DNA of 64,000 nt from Panicum virgatum (lineage: Eukaryota; Streptophyta; Magnoliopsida; Poales; Poaceae), in NCBI RefSeq assembly GCF_016808335.1, contig NC_053143.1:55799339-55863338 (forward strand), given 5' to 3'. How positions within the stretch are numbered: the first letter of the stretch is position 1; every line of letters begins with the position of its first letter. Of this stretch, positions 12,035-22,150 are shown piece after piece. The notes beneath the pieces are model-generated. The model did not search any database. It saw nothing but the letters and a program-made list of their open reading frames with translations, and had not been told where the DNA came from. Both the position numbers and the translations under genes were made by a program.

Positions 12035-12762
12035 ACCCGGTTCTACACGGATACAGACCAAGACGATCGTGAAGCTATGAAGGCGCTGAAGAGGCATTTT
12101 TGCAAAGCTGCCAAGAAGGTCATTAATGATTCACTGTACAATGCAAGGATCACGGCTGTCTGCCACTACTATAAGTCGATGAAAGGAGAGAAAATGACCA
12201 AGAAGAAAGGAGCCAATACGATATACCTTAAGGAAGAAGAGTACCTCCAGACCCAGGTTGACTGGCTTGTGAAGGACATAGAAGCTTGGAGGTGGTTGGC
12301 CAAGCGGTGGTCTACACCTGAGTGGATTGAAAAGTCAGAGGAAAAACGAATCAATAGAGGGCAGGATCCGGGGCATAGGTACGGAGCAGATGGACACTTT
12401 GCACTTCAGCGACGCATGGTAAGCATGTAGCTCAATCGTTGCCATAACCATATATTCTTTGAGGGTAGAAGACATGGCAGGTTTGCTCCCTTGGATTCTG
12501 ATGTGGTCCATTGCTTGTTTGATGCGCCTTTCAGATCCTAGTAACAAGTCAAGTGGAATCGTTGTTTGTAGGTACGCCTTTGGCACAGGGGTTGTTGACT
12601 ACAACCGTTCTGTCTCGTGTGGGATCGTCGAGTACTTCTACAGCGACTTCTCGACGGTCCAGGGATGACGATGCACAAGAGGAGGCTCACGAAGCTCGAG
12701 AGGAGGCTCACCAAACCCGCGAGCAGAGCCAACAAGCCTTGGCATACATGTCTACAATTATG
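12035..12762 (+). pseudogene. TNPA-like protein (Transposase_24 type), truncated, left copy
   Basis: The first exon follows an AG acceptor (12034) and encodes a TNPA-like region with WLAKRWSTPEWIEKSEEKR and ADGHFALQRRM, the signature of the Ptta/En/Spm transposase family (PF03004). TNPA proteins bind subterminal repeats and assist TNP2. Compared with the right copy, 320 bp are missing at about 12461, including the exon encoding IDVFIRGHWGPDP. The gene is then cut at 12762 in the coiled-coil exon (Ala/Glu/Arg heptad-like EEAHEAREEAHQTREQSQQ). A dead fragment. Confidence 0.85.
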
Positions 12763-14716
12763 TAGGAATTAAGTTTTCAAATAAAACAACACAAGGTGTA
12801 AGGTCATCGGTAGACTTAAACAAAGAGCAACATAGAATATGTGGGTCTAGAATTTAGTCATTTAACCTCCACAAATAAAAGAGCCGGTATTTAATCATTT
12901 TAATTCCATTTAATTTAGAGCAAATGGTCAAGTCATATACAACATAGCGTAGGTAAAACAAAGCAGCAACTTTCATCACTTTTCCATAAGCAAGAGAATA
13001 TAAGAATATCATCGTGGTGAGCTCAAGGTGATGGTGGTTATCATTCATTGAAAACAAAAACAAATCTAGGTTGTACTCCTAGTAGCCATGTTATTATAGG
13101 GAGAGATATACAAAGGTTGCATCTATGGTTGAAGGCATATATGTACAAGCATTAGAAAAAGAGAGAGTTGAGGAAGAATTACCGTCCTTCTCGATGCTCG
13201 CAGTTAAGTGTAGCGCAGCCTCCCCCATACTTAAGCTTTGTGCTAAGCATGGAAGAAGAATCATGAGCATCTTGTGGCAACCGTGATTATCTTACTCCAT
13301 GAGATCTTTCTTCCTTGTCCACGAAATCCTCCCCCGTGCTTAGCATGATGCTAGGCGTGGAAGGAGAAGATGGACCATCTTGCAATTCTTGAAGTCCTTC
13401 CCTCATGTGTATGAATATCATCTTCAATGTATTTTCACCTATGTTGCCTCAATTTCCTTCAACTTCTTCTTGTACTAAGTCATGGTCCCAATCATTGCTT
13501 CACATCGTCGTCGCCTCCTACAATTCCTCGTTGTCCCATTGCTACCTCATCTTCACGAATTTTTCTTTCAATTTCTAGAACAGAACATATACTGAAACAT
13601 TGCTCCATTGCGAAGTGCACAAATTTTCCTTTCCAACGAGTCCTCATTTGCCCAAAATTGATTCCGAACAAGAGAGTTATGTCCATTTCATCGCAGCGAT
13701 GCAATCTGTCCCGACGAATTTCAGAACGCGCAACGTCCAATGTTCTTGCCATATCTCCTTATACGGGTCTTCAAATTCATTGATCTTGGATGCGTTGGAA
13801 CGGGAATTTCATGGAGCTTCTGAATATCAACTTTTTCTTCCTTGTACATCTCTATCCATGTGCAAAATTTGATGAAAATAGCGGGGCTTGCTCTCGAACT
13901 TTGGAGATGTTGACGAATTTGATTTCTTCTTTGATCACGAATTCATGGGAACGCTTTGTCATGCCTGCAAAACAATTCAAGTGCACAATCTACCCCCAAG
14001 GTGACAGATGGGAGTAGAAACAATTGCCAACAAACCAAAAACATCCCCTAAGATACTTAACTTGTGGCATAGTTAATCTTGTGAAAATTAAACCTAATGG
14101 GTGTATGTGAATGCAAGTGGGAGGTGTGTATGCAAATGAGAGGAAAATGGATTGCTATCTTGGTCAAAAGAGCTTAAAGATGGAGGTCCGCAAACAAGTT
14201 TAAACACCACGTTTACACAAGATTGCAAAAGGTAAATGCTATCATGATAAGCATTACATGGATAGGAAAGCATATATCAATAAGATTAAGACCAAGCTAG
14301 CAAAATGAGGGCATGAACAATGGAATGGATGCAAAGTGCAAATGCAAAGTTAGCAAAAACAAGTGTTAGCAAGGTTGAAAGGACATTTTGATGTTGTTCC
14401 GTAGCTAGCTTATTCAAAAACAATTGCTAAGAGTGACAAAAAGCCTTCGCGACACTTCATAAGGAGTGAGGATTTTGTCAATGAAAAAGTTATTTATCGA
14501 AAAGGACCAAGCAACCAAGCTAACAAGGTTTTAGAAGCAGGTTTATGAGTTTCCTTTTTTTTGCTTAAAACAAAAATTTTGAAGAGAGAGTGTTGGGTAT
14601 AGAAATTCTATCTAAGGTGGTTTTAAAAAAACTAGAGAGAAACAAAAGATTTTACCATAACTCTTCACACCGATCTCCAAAATTCATGATTCTTGATGCG
14701 TTGGAAAGAAGGCTTG
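12763..14716 (-). mobile_element. Rearranged internal fragment of the same retrotransposon
   Basis: 12763-14648 corresponds to 3877-5764 of the left-copy retrotransposon (offset 8886, then 8884). 14649-14716 corresponds to 7561-7628. The intervening 5765-7560 is deleted, with AAAG shared at the joint. No LTR is present. It butts directly onto the truncated TNPA gene at 12762 and onto copia LTR-like sequence at 14717. At several diagnostic sites it is closer to the left copy than to the right copy. Confidence 0.92.
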
Positions 14717-15520
14717 CAATCTCACTCACTAAGAGCTAATCCTTTACACAACACTCTCAAAGTGTGCTAAGAGCTAAGGATATGATCTTGATGCTCTTGT
14801 ATGGCTTGGAGATGTTCTTGGGTGTGTGTGGGATGTCCAGCAACTCCAGCAAACTTCAAATGGCCGGGGGATGCCATATATATAGGCCACCAAGTCTTGT
14901 AGCTGTTGCTCCAACGGTCAGCAGAAATCTGCGTACCATCGAATGAACCGATGCCTCTGCATGGGGTAGCGTCGGTTCATCCGGTCACTCTCAGACCCGA
15001 AGTAGCTGTTGAGCTTCTGACGCACTGTTTGCTAACGTCATTACACCGATGTTTTGCTCCGATGCATCACCGGTTCATCCGGTGCTGAAGAATCTTCTTC
15101 TGGGCACTTTACATCGTCTCTATAACATAGTATGCCTAATGCACCGATGCCTTTCGTGGATCCGTCGGTTCAACCGGTGCCTCACAGGCTTGCATCAAAA
15201 GTTAGGCCATCGGATCATCCGACAACCATCGGATGCACCGATGCCTATAGCATCGGTTCTTCCGGTGCTACTGAAGTATCTTTGTCTTGATTTCTTTGAC
15301 TTGGATTTCGTCACGGTCTCTTCACGGTCTCTTCAATTCCTTTGGACTTGGTTAGCGGAACCACCGTAGGGGCGGTCCTTCGGGCCTTGCTACGCCTATT
15401 TACTTCATCCCTGGGATCTAGAAATGTTCACTTAACAAAAGTATTAATCCCATTGATTGTGTTGTTAATCGATCACCAAAAACACTCGAAATGGCATAAA
15501 TGGTGCCATGTTCGTTTCAG
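14717..15520 (-). repeat. Copia-type LTR fragment
   Basis: Contains repeated CACCGGTTCATCCGGTGC-like palindromes (about 14945-15275). On the minus strand a TATA-like GGCCTATATATATGG follows, then CCGGCCATTTGAAG. The same order (AACGGCTAGTT, CTATATAAG, CCGGCCATTTGAAG) occurs on the plus strand near 45,000-45,520, so both derive from one LTR family. Such CCGG repeats are common in SIRE/Maximus-type copia LTRs of panicoid grasses. Ends are not resolved; the left end is cut at the junction with the gypsy fragment. Confidence 0.55.
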
Positions 15521-16454
15521 TTCCTCAGCCGCGTTGAAGACGTCGTCGTCCACGAGTGGTGCGGACCGTGGTTCTAGTGCGGGCATTTCCCGTGCACACT
15601 CGTCATCTTTGAGGGGAGTCGAGGCACGGGAGAAAAGCCCCTAGTACGTTGCAGCAGCGTTACGAAGCCCGTGAGGGATCCGGGACGCAGCCCGACCCTC
15701 TCTACAGTCTGAATCGGGGTGCCTCCTGCCCTTCATTGAAGGTGAGGGAGTGGCTGCCCAAGCCAGAAGGGTCACTGGAGCTGGTGCCTGCAGTGCCCTG
15801 GGACGGGTGTCTTGGCGAGGACTCTACTCCGGGGGGGTGCCCGACTGATGTGCTCCTCGCCGCCCTCTTGAGAAAGAGGTGGCTGAGGGAGTGGATGATG
15901 AAGAGTGTCGTGCCAAGGACGGCAAGCTACCCGATGAGGGAGGCAAGGTTGAGGTAGATCCGCCGAGAGTTGGAGTCAAGGTGGGCCAATGCGAACCTGA
16001 TCCATTGTGGACGCGGCCAGCCCACTGTGCCTCTCCCTCCTGACAGATCAGAGTCCAGAACGAGGTCGGGGAGGTGGGAAGCGGCGTGCGTCGAGTCGGC
16101 GAGGTCGCGGTAGATGTTGAAGCAGGTCGTCGTGGGCCCGAGCCAGGTTGGCCCGAAGCTGTCCTCGGTGGGCCCCTGTGCGGTGAGGCAGGTGAGGCAG
16201 GAGCAGTCCTGACGATGGATCCAGGCGCCAGGACTCGAGGACGAGTCGGCGTAGCAGGTGCCGACGCAGTTGTCAACTGGAGCAGGGCCGCAGTCGAGAT
16301 AGATCTCGCCACAGGGGTCGCCGAAGGCTGTTGTTGAGTCGGGTTCGAGATGAACGAGATAGATCCAAAACAGATCATCTCGCTGGGAGCAAAGTTGAGG
16401 GCGTTGTTGAAGAGGTTGGCCATGGAGTTAACTTGGTGTCGATGTCGTCGCCCC
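15521..16454 (-). pseudogene. Gypsy retrotransposon leader and gag N-terminus, truncated
   Basis: Reading leftwards from the primer-binding site, a frame opens with MANLFNNALNFAPSEMICF and continues Ser/Pro/Thr-rich to about 15824. This fits the poorly conserved start of gag behind a gypsy 5' LTR. No later gag, protease or reverse transcriptase part is present; the sequence stops at the copia LTR fragment. The plus-strand frames here are shadows. Confidence 0.5.
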
Positions 16455-16471
16455 CTACCTGGCGCACCAAC
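16455..16471 (-). promoter_or_regulatory. Primer-binding site of the gypsy fragment
   Basis: On the minus strand GTTGGTGCGCCAGGTAG follows the LTR end CCCCGACA immediately. This TTGGTGCGCCAGGTAGGGGG type follows the 5' LTR in many grass gypsy elements. Confidence 0.7.
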
Positions 16472-16992
16472 TGTCGGGGTTTTGTACCGGCAGTGCACCA
16501 CGGGATGCCTCATGTAGTGCTTTTGGTGGTCGGCGAAATTGACCGTAGCTTGATGGTTTGCACGGAACGCAACAAGACACGAGGTTTATATAGGTTCTGG
16601 CCGCCGGAAAGCGTAACACCCTACCTCCTGTTTGTGGCGATATTGTATTTGCTGCGAGTTTGAGGTTACAATGAGCGCTAGGGCTTTGGTACGTGATGGT
16701 GCGAGAGAGGAATTAGAGAGAGATGTAGGGGCCCCTCACCCGCCTTATATAGGATGACGGGTTCTTGGGTTACAAGTCAGGTTTCCTTCTAAATCTCCTA
16801 GTCGGTTTTGATTACAACAGATCGCATAGAATCTGCAAGCATATCTTTCCTTCCTTCGAGTCCTGCATGATCCGGAGTTCGAATCCGAGTCAAGCACGCT
16901 TCAGTGCTTTCCTAAATCACGACTACTTTGCCTTGATTGCCAAGTTCTCCTTGCCGTCACCACCTTTGTGCCTAAATCGGTCGTCCGGCCCA
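16472..16992 (-). repeat. Gypsy 5' LTR
   Basis: On the plus strand it starts TGTCGGGGTTTTG (the LTR 3' end is CCCCGACA on the minus strand) and probably ends GGCCCA at 16992. The minus strand carries TATA-like CCTATATAAGGCGG at about 16743. Only one LTR is present, so the element is truncated. The outer end is inferred from the TG/CA rule alone. Confidence 0.6.
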
Positions 16993-19584
16993 TGAAATCA
17001 ACCGCCCGACCTCTTTAGTCCCTCTAATGGCCCACATCTTGAATCCTCGCCATGAGGAGCCAGGGGAGACCACCCCCCACACCTCCCCCCAGCCACGCCG
17101 ATCGCCAGCAAGCCCTCGTCCTCATTCCGGACCGCCTCCACGCCGGCGGCTGCACATCGCCCCAACCCCGGCCCGTGGCGCCCCCGACCCAACTGGATCG
17201 GAAACCGGCGAGCCGTCCTCCTCACCGCTGTGGATCGCCTCCGCCGGCCACAGTCCTCCACGTGGATCACCTCCACGCGCCGGCCATCCTTGTCCACGTC
17301 CAACATCATTATCTCCATTCTCCACAACCAGGTAAGAAGATGCATTATCTAAATTTACATGAGGTTATTATTCATCTGTATTTGAGGACTTGGCATGAAA
17401 AACTAGCGTTCCGGCCGGGCTGCATGATCTGAATTTAGGTAGCCTTGTCTATAGGGCCAAGTAATTTATACCAAGTAGATTAGACTTTTTGTAACGGCAA
17501 AAAAAATCTAGGTACATGAATAGGACTTTTCAACCTGAGAGGACAGTCGCATGAAATCTTTTTCAATTTCACTCTAGGACGTATCTGCCGCACGAACTCT
17601 TGGTGCCAATTCTTGGTTCAACTGAGTGGACGTGCTGGCAGGTTGTTGGTGTGATGATTTGATTCTACTGTATTTTATTTTACGTTGGGTAATTTTTTAA
17701 AGTTGTAGGAAAAGAGTGCCTCAATGTTCATCTTTTCGTTAATTAAGTAATGTATTAATTTCTTGATGTCCATCATATTGCAGAACAGAGCAAACAAACA
17801 CTCAAGTGATGCATGGTTTCCTTTATAAGGTCAGATCATAATACTTGTTTATGCAAGGAACTCCAATTCATTTTATTCGGAACGTGTCACTGTTTTATCA
17901 GTGTAGCGCCTTTTCGGTGTTAACATACTTAGAACTTACCTGTCTAGAACTTCTATTTTCATGGTTCAAAAAATTCAGAACTGCTTACCGCTCTTTTCTC
18001 CTTGTTTGACCGGATTGGCTTTCAAAGCGCAAGAAAAAAATTCGTTAAAAATATGTCTCTTGAAAGTGTGCACACTGCTATGGTAGAAGCTTATGTAGAG
18101 TACTATTACCATTTTGATGTGATCTACAAGTTCCCATCAGATAGCATTACTGCTCTTATGTGTCAAAGTTGATTTGATTAATTCTTGATTTTGTGGTTTT
18201 GGATTACCCTGCTTAGTCTTGATGATGCAAATTATGTCGATTTTACAGTTTGGACCAGTGAAGTAACAATAAATTGGAGTTCGGTTTCCAGTCTACATGC
18301 TGAGATCGTCAGTACAGTAAGCCTTTTCTCTCGCCCATGCATGTCAATTTCAGAAACTCGAATATTCATTTTATCCAGATCGTCAAAACTTGTACATAGG
18401 ACCCAGGGCACCCGTAACCGTGCTCAACCTATGCAACGGGCATGTGTTTGGTTGCTAGATTATCTACAACCCAGCCCAACCCATATGTTGTTTGGTTGAC
18501 CACACCATCGCTCTTTGCCTGCTGCCGCACTCACATCACATGTGAGATCAGCACTTAAACCGCAAGAGCAAGGCTCCAGAGAAATGGAAAAAATTTCTGG
18601 CACAAAAAAAGTGGTTTGGATAAAACTTGGCATGTTGGGACAAACTTTCTTGTCAACGAGTCCCTTTCCAATTAGTAGAGGAAAAATGCAATCCTCTTAG
18701 TTATTTGCTAAATAGTAGCAGGAGGTGGACACACTCAAATGAAAATTATACCATGAAAGTAATTTTAGCTTGATTATGTATAATGTAACTTTGAGACTAT
18801 ATTAAACGAAAAGCCATTTAGGCCCACAAAGCAACATAAACCTGAGTGTGCACTGAGTGTGCACTGATCATAATGCGATTAGCAGCAGCTGATGGTTACT
18901 TTAATTTGAGTTGTGTTTCCATATATTGATTTAGATATATAGAAACGCCCAATACAGATAGAGGTTCAATGAAATTGGTGCAACAATATGGTAAAACATC
19001 ATTTAAAATATTGTGTCAGAAAGCAACGGTGAGTTGCACCCCTATCCTTTCGGGTTTAATGACTAACTAGTATATGCATTGCTATGATAGCTTAAAATTT
19101 GTCACAAAATAGTGTTGCAAAATAACAGTGGATGATCTAATTGATGGCTTTTTTGCACTTGACAAACAATAGTCACATCCAATGGAAGATGTTGATCCCA
19201 TAATATACATAACATTATCACATGACTAAACAAAATGACATATTCTAGGAACTTCATCCACAAACTTAGATATACAAATAATCCAAGCCTGAATAAATAT
19301 CCTCGCAAATATGTACCTATCTAATTTTTTTCTTTGCTGAGGGTAAGATATGTCTAACATTTTTAGGCATAATAAATCGGCATGAAATTATGCCGTAGGG
19401 TCTTGCCATACCGTGCAACAGTAGGCATTAGGGGATGAATATTTTGTCAATGCTATTTGTTATAAATGCAAGAAGATTTGTCCATGCAACAAAAATAGTA
19501 TATTCACCATACATGGTTGCATTTTTAGACCACTGTCCCACCACAACATCATTTGCATAACAACGTGGCTAGTGTTAAGACTGC
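16993..19584. other. No recognised gene; exon-like GC-rich stretch then AT-rich sequence
   Basis: 17027-17331 is GC-rich and ends in a good splice donor (CCAG then GTAAGAAG at about 17330). The peptide is low-complexity Pro/Arg/Ser with no domain. The following 1.7 kb has intron-like composition with a possible small exon near 17784-17840 (after TTGCAG, before GTCAGA). 18844-18865 holds a short tandem TGAGTGTGCAC repeat. A multi-exon non-coding transcript or a captured gene fragment is possible but unproven. From about 19100 it grades into the flank shared with the left copy. Confidence 0.35.
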
Positions 19585-19729
19585 ACGCAAAATATGTGCC
19601 AACTATGTTATGGTATGGAAACATAGACATACATCTTTCGAATAGAAGCATTATAAGAAGTACCCTTTGAGTCGATTGGCATATCAATCCGAATTATATG
19701 TCACCACTCAAAAACATTATGTAACCATC

Positions 19730-20020
19730 CACTACAGGAAAAGCATAAATTTTCGTGGGCCTAAATTTTTTCGTGGGCCGGCCCACGTAAAAACTACAAG
19801 AATTTTCGTGGGCCGCCAAACCGACGAAAAACATGAGCTTTTTTCGTGGGCCAGGAAGGTAGCCCACGAAAAAAACGTTTTTTCGTGGGTCTGTCATAGG
19901 CCGACGAAAAAATTTGGCCCGGGAGCTGCTCTTTTTTGTGGACCGCCAGGGGGGCTGACGAAAATCACATTTTTGGTGGGTCACCTGGCGGCCGACAAAA
20001 AATGGGGTGCCTTTAGGGCC
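19730..20020. repeat. CACTA-2 left subterminal repeats
   Basis: Same array of TTTTCGTGGGC motifs as 146-436, with three single-base differences by eye. Confidence 0.85.
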
Positions 20021-20567
20021 GCGTAGGCACCCCGTTCGAACCTTAATTCCCACGCACTCGTTAACCCCCGGCCGCCACCCCACGCATGCTGCCGCACCAT
20101 CCTGGCCGCCACTCCCGACGCCGCCATGCCGTCACCCCCGAAGCCGACAGACGCACCAACCCCCGATGCCCTCGCCTCAGCCGCCGGCCGCCCCCGACGC
20201 CCTTGCCAGCGCCGGCCCCGCCACCCGCGGCCGTATCTCCGCCGGCCCGCCGCCCCTGATGCCCTCGCCTCCACCGCTGGCCGCCCCCAACGCCCTCGCC
20301 AGCGCTAGCCCCGCCACCCACGGCCGTATCTTTGCCGGCCCGCTGCGCCCGCCGGCACGGCCGCGTCCCGCGCGCCGCCCGCGGCCGCCCGGGCGCCAGC
20401 CGCGGCTCCGCGACCCCTGGCCGCCGGCCCCTGGGCACCACCGCCCACTCCGCTGTCGGCCGCCTGCGCCTCCACTGCCCAGGATCCCGCGGCCCCGACG
20501 CCCCTGCCGCCCAAGGGCCGCCCTGACGCCACCGGCCGCCTGCCCCTGCTCTGGGCGCCTTCGGCCC
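20021..20567. other. GC-rich leader of CACTA-2 with 93-bp repeat
   Basis: Counterpart of 437-973. The GATGCCCTCGCC units start at 20165 and 20258, again 93 bp apart. This stretch differs from the left copy more than its surroundings do, including small indels, as expected of GC-rich repeats. No recognisable protein. Confidence 0.6.
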
Positions 20568-22140
20568 TGTTGACACTCCTTAGAGCCCCAATTTACGTAC
20601 CGCAAGCGCACGGATCGTGGGAGCTTTTCCCTTAGAGTACTCCCCCAGGGTTTATCATCCGTGGATCGGAAGCGAACCGACTATGGTTTACCATCTAATC
20701 TATCGAACCTATCCTAAACATGAAGCGAAGATTGCATATAAACTGAACACTTGATAGATATGAATGAAGCATAAGTATTCATCACACCCACAACCGTAGA
20801 TGAGATAACTCAACCAAGGAGTTAGGGCCTATCGTCTCTAGGTACAGTTCTAGTCAAAAAGGTGATCAAAACATAGATTGCATCTCAACTAAAGGTACAC
20901 GAAATCATCTCTCAGAAAAGGCGGCTCGCAAGCAGCCTACTTTCCCAAGGTCGCCGGTGCGAGGTGCATGTTAAATCCTAAGATTTCCCAAAGTTTTACC
21001 CCAAACGCCCACCAAGTGCTCTTACTCGAAGCTCCTCCTCTTGGTGGCTGAGCAACGACTCCCATGGTACTCGCCATCGATCCTATTCCACATCATGTCG
21101 TCGCTAGAATTTTTCCCTCCGCCATGCTGTCACCACACCAGGGTAATCAACCAACTAGCTAAAACACGCTACCTCAATGTATCCGCAAGATATAGACTAA
21201 TCACCACGAATAGATCTGATCTTACTATGAACACAAGGATGCATCACATATGAGAAAGAAAGCATGCATTGAAGTAGACCAAAGTCGAGACAACTAGAAT
21301 AAAGAGTAGATTGATATCGCCATCATGTGTGTACATACCCCGACGAATGTTGGGGATAACTCCTGAACTCCACCATGGCACAACCTCGCAGGGAGGCCAT
21401 GGCGGCTAGTGGTGGCCTAAGCCATCTCCTAGGTACTCTCAAAGACTCGTGGCGGCCGTCAGCCTCCTCCGGTCTTGGCCCTAGGTTTTCGTCGAGTTCT
21501 GGGTGGATGGATGCCGCGAGTTGAATAAGGTGCGAGCTATTTATAAGCCGAGGAAGCCACCGGTCGAAGGGGAGGCCGAACCGCCTCGGAAACAGGCTAG
21601 ACCGGCCGGCCCCATGGGCCAAGGCCGGCCGGCCTACCCTCTTTCGGGCCCGCCTTGGTCTCATTTTTCGCGTGTAGACTCCTCGCATCTTCTAGAGTTT
21701 ATGTCCTTCACGATTGCACCCCTTTGGACGTCGTTATCTTGGAGATATCTTCGAGGAAAGGATAGGATAGGGAATCCTTCCTTAAATCTTTATTTGCTTT
21801 GCTTAATCCCAAAGTATCTTGATCTCATCTTTGTGGGCTTGGTCCATTGGGCTCTCTTGGAGGATGGATGTGCATGAATGGGCTTCGAATCAACATGGGC
21901 TCTGGTCCTTCCTTTGGGCTTCGGCCTTCGTCTTTCTCTGTGTTAGCGCTCGATCACGGGCCTCGTCATTTCATGCTCCAAAATAGGCCAAAAACCTGCA
22001 AAAACGAAGTTCCTCCAAAATATATGTGAAAATGACCAATAATTAGGCCGGGGTTAGGACAGTTAGTGATTTTGATATTAAATTCATGCCATTATCAAGG
22101 ATAAACAAGGGATAAAATGGGTACTTAAGGAGCACCAACA
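20568..22140 (-). repeat. 3' LTR, right copy
   Basis: Runs from TGTTGACACTCC to GCACCAACA on the plus strand. Partner of 27728-29298. Confidence 0.9.
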
Positions 22141-22150
22141 TTCCCCCCAT
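22141..22150 (-). promoter_or_regulatory. Polypurine tract, right copy
   Basis: ATGGGGGGAA on the minus strand directly before the 3' LTR, identical to 2547-2556. Confidence 0.75.

Larger units (their letters stand above)
1..12762. repeat. Left copy of segmental duplication
   Basis: This stretch matches 19585-32679 nearly base for base, with an offset of 19584 rising to 19596 through small indels. The match includes 145 bp of flank outside the CACTA end, so this is a duplication of a locus and not two independent insertions. By eye, about 3 differences occur in the first 440 bp and about 13 in 2547-3500. The left edge lies outside the window. The right edge is a sharp junction at 12762/12763, inside the TNPA gene. 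This copy lacks 320 bp that the right copy has, near 12461. Confidence 0.95.
146..12762 (+). mobile_element. CACTA-1, CACTA (En/Spm) transposon, right end missing
   Basis: The left end begins CACTACAGGAAAA at 146 after the trinucleotide ATC (143-145). It is followed by a subterminal array of TTTTCGTGGGC-type motifs, a GC-rich leader, a nested LTR retrotransposon (974-9702), an inverted repeat, and TNP2 and TNPA remnants. The element stops inside the TNPA gene at 12762, where retrotransposon sequence is abutted. No right terminus exists, so this copy cannot be mobile itself. Its complete sister is 19730-34368. Confidence 0.93.

Noticed and set aside
14945..15275. Regularly spaced CCGGTTCATCCGGTG units as a possible CRISPR-like or regulatory array
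   Set aside because: Units are irregularly spaced palindromes of a known LTR type in a eukaryotic genome.
15824..16513. 229-codon Ser/Pro/Thr-rich frame as a host protein
   Set aside because: It starts inside the LTR and runs through the primer-binding site. Only the part from MANLFNN looks like retrotransposon gag.
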